Source: Bog-473 sp963721585 (lineage in GTDB: Bacteria; Actinomycetota; Acidimicrobiia; Acidimicrobiales; RAAP-2). From it: a DNA stretch of 64,000 nucleotides. Every line of letters starts with the position of its first letter. The first letter of the stretch is position 1. The DNA lies in the NCBI GenBank assembly GCA_963721585.1, contig CAVRJN010000008.1:1302001-1366000 (forward strand), written 5' to 3'. Below are positions 62,291-64,000 of the stretch, piece after piece. The notes beneath the pieces are model-generated. The model ran no database searches. It had not been told where the DNA came from and worked only from the letters and a program-made list of their open reading frames with translations. A program made the translations under genes and the position numbers.

Positions 62291-63309
62291 TAATTGCTGG
62301 TCCATCCGGCGCGAATGCACACGACGGGGGCGCATCCCACCCGGAGCAGCAAGGCCGAATCTTCTCGGTGATGGATGGAGTGCGAGATCTCAATCTCGAG
62401 GACGGCATCAACTACGTCGACCCGCCGGAGGCTGACCTCGAAGCTCTGACTCGGGTGCACTCGACCAAGTACCTCGACGAGCTCGAGAGTTTTTGCCGTC
62501 AGGGCGGCGGAGACATCGACCCCGATACGTATGCACGATCGGACTCTTTTGCAGCGGCGCGTCGAGCTGCCGGCGCCGGCCTTGCGTCGATCAGGGCCTT
62601 GGAGCTCCAGGGTGAAGGCGTTGCGTTCATCCCCGCGAGACCGCCCGGACATCACGCCGAAGCAGATCGCGCAATGGGGTTCTGTTTGCTCAACAATGTT
62701 GCCGTGAGTGCGGCGGCGCTTGCGGCCAGAGGCCAGCGGGTACTCATCGTGGACTGGGACGTCCATCATGGCAATGGGACCCAGTCGATCTTCTGGGATG
62801 ATCCCCGGGTGCTGTATGTGTCAACGCATCAATGGCCCCTTTTTCCGGGCACCGGTAGCGCCCAAGAGGTGGGAGGCCCCAACGCTGCCGGCCTCACCGT
62901 CAACATTCCGCTGCCACGGGGTGCGACCGGGGACATGGTGCAATGCGCTCTCGAGGAAGTCGCCCACCCGGTGATCGACCGCTTTGCGCCGGACTGGATT
63001 CTGGTCTCGTGTGGGTTCGACGCCCATCGGGCCGATCCTCTCGGTGAGCTTGCCCTTTCGACGGGAGACTTTGCACAGCTCGCTCGGCTGGTGAGTTCGT
63101 TTGCCTCCCGCCCGGGACGTCTCGCGTTGTTCCTCGAAGGTGGCTACAGCGCTCAAGCCCTGCGTTCATCGACGACGGCAGTGTTGGGCACTCTCCTGGA
63201 CCTGGACGTGGTTCTCGAGGCCCCAACGTCTGGGGGGCCCGGGCGAGATGCAGTCGCGTCCGCACAGGGTGCCCGAAGTCGGGCCGTTGCCGGCCTTGGC
63301 CATCAATGA
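62284..63309 (+). CDS. Histone deacetylase-like amidohydrolase (AcuC/HDAC family)
   Basis: A 341-residue zinc deacetylase: RPPGHHAEADRAMGFCLLNN (catalytic His pair), DWDVHHGNGTQ (zinc Asp and His), SCGFDAH (third zinc ligand) and LFLEGGYS. It may remove acetyl groups from proteins modified by the coupled GNAT protein, or act on acetylated polyamines or small molecules. Followed by an ATGA-coupled usp. Confidence 0.9.
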   Translation: MLIIAGPSGANAHDGGASHPEQQGRIFSVMDGVRDLNLEDGINYVDPPEADLEALTRVHSTKYLDELESFCRQGGGDIDPDTYARSDSFAAARRAAGAGLASIRALELQGEGVAFIPARPPGHHAEADRAMGFCLLNNVAVSAAALAARGQRVLIVDWDVHHGNGTQSIFWDDPRVLYVSTHQWPLFPGTGSAQEVGGPNAAGLTVNIPLPRGATGDMVQCALEEVAHPVIDRFAPDWILVSCGFDAHRADPLGELALSTGDFAQLARLVSSFASRPGRLALFLEGGYSAQALRSSTTAVLGTLLDLDVVLEAPTSGGPGRDAVASAQGARSRAVAGLGHQ

Positions 63310-63746
63310 GCGGGGAGACGGCGGTGAACGCAATGCACACGGTCGCAGTGGGTTTCGATGGCTCCAATGACTCCAGGGCCGCCCTTCGCTGGGCGGCCAG
63401 TCTCGCAGCAGCCACACATGCATCGCTGAAGGTAGTCCACGCTGTAGGCCTCTTGGAGCACGCAGGACTTTCGGAGCATGCGTCTCCGCATCAAGAGGTG
63501 GCGTTGAAGCTGGCTGTCGACGCCGGCATGGACCGGTCGTCAATCGAATGGCTCGTCGTCGATGGAGATCCCTGCTCTGCGTTGCTCCGAATGAACGAAC
63601 CGCCGTATTCGGTCGACTTGATCGTTGTCGGAACTCGGGGGGCTGGGGAGCACTCAGGCTCTCTGCTGGGAAGTACGAGCCTGGAACTCGTGGAGCACTC
63701 GAACATTCCTGTCGTCATCGTGCCCCGCCAGGGCTCCAGGAACTAG
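63306..63746 (+). CDS. Universal stress protein
   Basis: A 146-residue Usp with VAVGFDGSNDSRAALRW and a GTRGAGEHSGSLLGSTSLEL nucleotide loop. The ATG overlaps the deacetylase stop. The last member of the operon driven from the 61.5-kb boxes. Confidence 0.88.
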   Translation: MSGETAVNAMHTVAVGFDGSNDSRAALRWAASLAAATHASLKVVHAVGLLEHAGLSEHASPHQEVALKLAVDAGMDRSSIEWLVVDGDPCSALLRMNEPPYSVDLIVVGTRGAGEHSGSLLGSTSLELVEHSNIPVVIVPRQGSRN

Positions 63747-63753
63747 CCGCAGT

Positions 63754-64000
63754 TCAGCGGATCAGGGCGTCCACGTCGTCCAATGCGCCGCGCGCGCACA
63801 CGACGGCGACGGTGCCTCCGCACCCTCCCCCACTCGAACGTGCCCCGTACACGCCAGGACGTGCCAGGGCCTCCTCGACAACCGCCGTCGCAGCCGGATG
63901 GCCCAGACCCATGCTGTCGTACCCGACCTGGCTGGCCGCCATGAGGGACCTGAGGCGCTCCGGCTCGCTATCAGCCAACGCAGCCAAGGCCGCCCCAGAA
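63754..64000 (-). CDS. GHMP-family sugar kinase, C-terminal part (5' end outside window)
   Basis: The last 82 residues of a galactokinase-like kinase; the frame runs off the right edge. Motif 3 is GARSSGGGCGGTVAVVC, and LMAASQVGYDSMGLGHPA resembles the galactokinase/arabinokinase C-terminal half. Convergent with the usp, seven bases apart. No DosR link visible. Substrate not decidable from this part. Confidence 0.75.
   Translation of the reverse strand, partial: SGAALAALADSEPERLRSLMAASQVGYDSMGLGHPAATAVVEEALARPGVYGARSSGGGCGGTVAVVCARGALDDVDALIR

Noticed and set aside
1..64000. Insertion sequences, phage genes, rRNA
   Set aside because: No transposase, integrase, phage structural gene or rRNA segment was recognised on either strand.

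Overview
The window is high-GC DNA with dense, short-spaced operons, many GTG starts and many ATGA/GTGA overlaps. It looks like an actinobacterium that is not a Mycobacterium, possibly Acidimicrobiia-like; this is an inference from gene content, and no rRNA or other marker gene is present.

Region 1 (1-11.8 kb) is ordinary carbohydrate catabolism: a beta-glucuronidase entering from the left edge, a LacI regulator, a mannitol dehydrogenase/fructuronate reductase-family enzyme translationally coupled to a LarA-like protein, a Gfo/Idh/MocA dehydrogenase, xylose isomerase plus xylulokinase, a collapsed GH43 remnant, a second LacI regulator and a TreT-like glycosyltransferase.

Region 2 (12-63.7 kb) is the exciting part. 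It reads as a large DosR/DevR-type hypoxia or dormancy island. A DosR-like response regulator (21.1-21.8 kb) and a divergent DosS-like GAF histidine kinase sit near one end. Scattered through the next 50 kb are about 20 copies of a palindrome, GGGAC(C/T/G)(A/T)(A/T)NGTCCC, with the same 14-bp architecture as the mycobacterial DosR box. Most occur as tandem pairs whose centres are 21-23 bp apart. They lie upstream of a wax ester synthase/DGAT, an arginine deiminase operon (arcD-arcA-arcB-arcC-usp), universal stress proteins, an XRE-flavin protein followed by phosphoketolase, FtsH, a STAS protein, a PfkB kinase, a CoA-transferase, PEP synthase, a pyruvate:ferredoxin oxidoreductase operon, GAPDH, ABC exporters, an alcohol dehydrogenase, an MgtA-like ATPase, an APH/kinase fusion (Rv2004c-like), and an acetyltransferase-deacetylase-Usp operon. 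Several of these classes are known members of the M. tuberculosis DosR regulon; the fermentative modules are not.

Together the genes suggest a programme for surviving oxygen loss. It would make ATP from arginine (ADI pathway) and acetyl phosphate (phosphoketolase), move electrons through ferredoxin (PFOR with a fused NAD(P)H-ferredoxin module), rebuild PEP, store carbon as wax ester or triacylglycerol, and remodel proteins (FtsH, Usp, acetylation). New small proteins also appear under the boxes: two of 48-49 residues share an RTxRxSLSPY motif and form an apparently undescribed family.

A technical caution: at least seven genes contain a single extra base that splits an otherwise intact protein. 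All shifts are +1, several in G/C runs, so they look more like residual sequencing error than gene decay. The right edge cuts into a GHMP-family sugar kinase.
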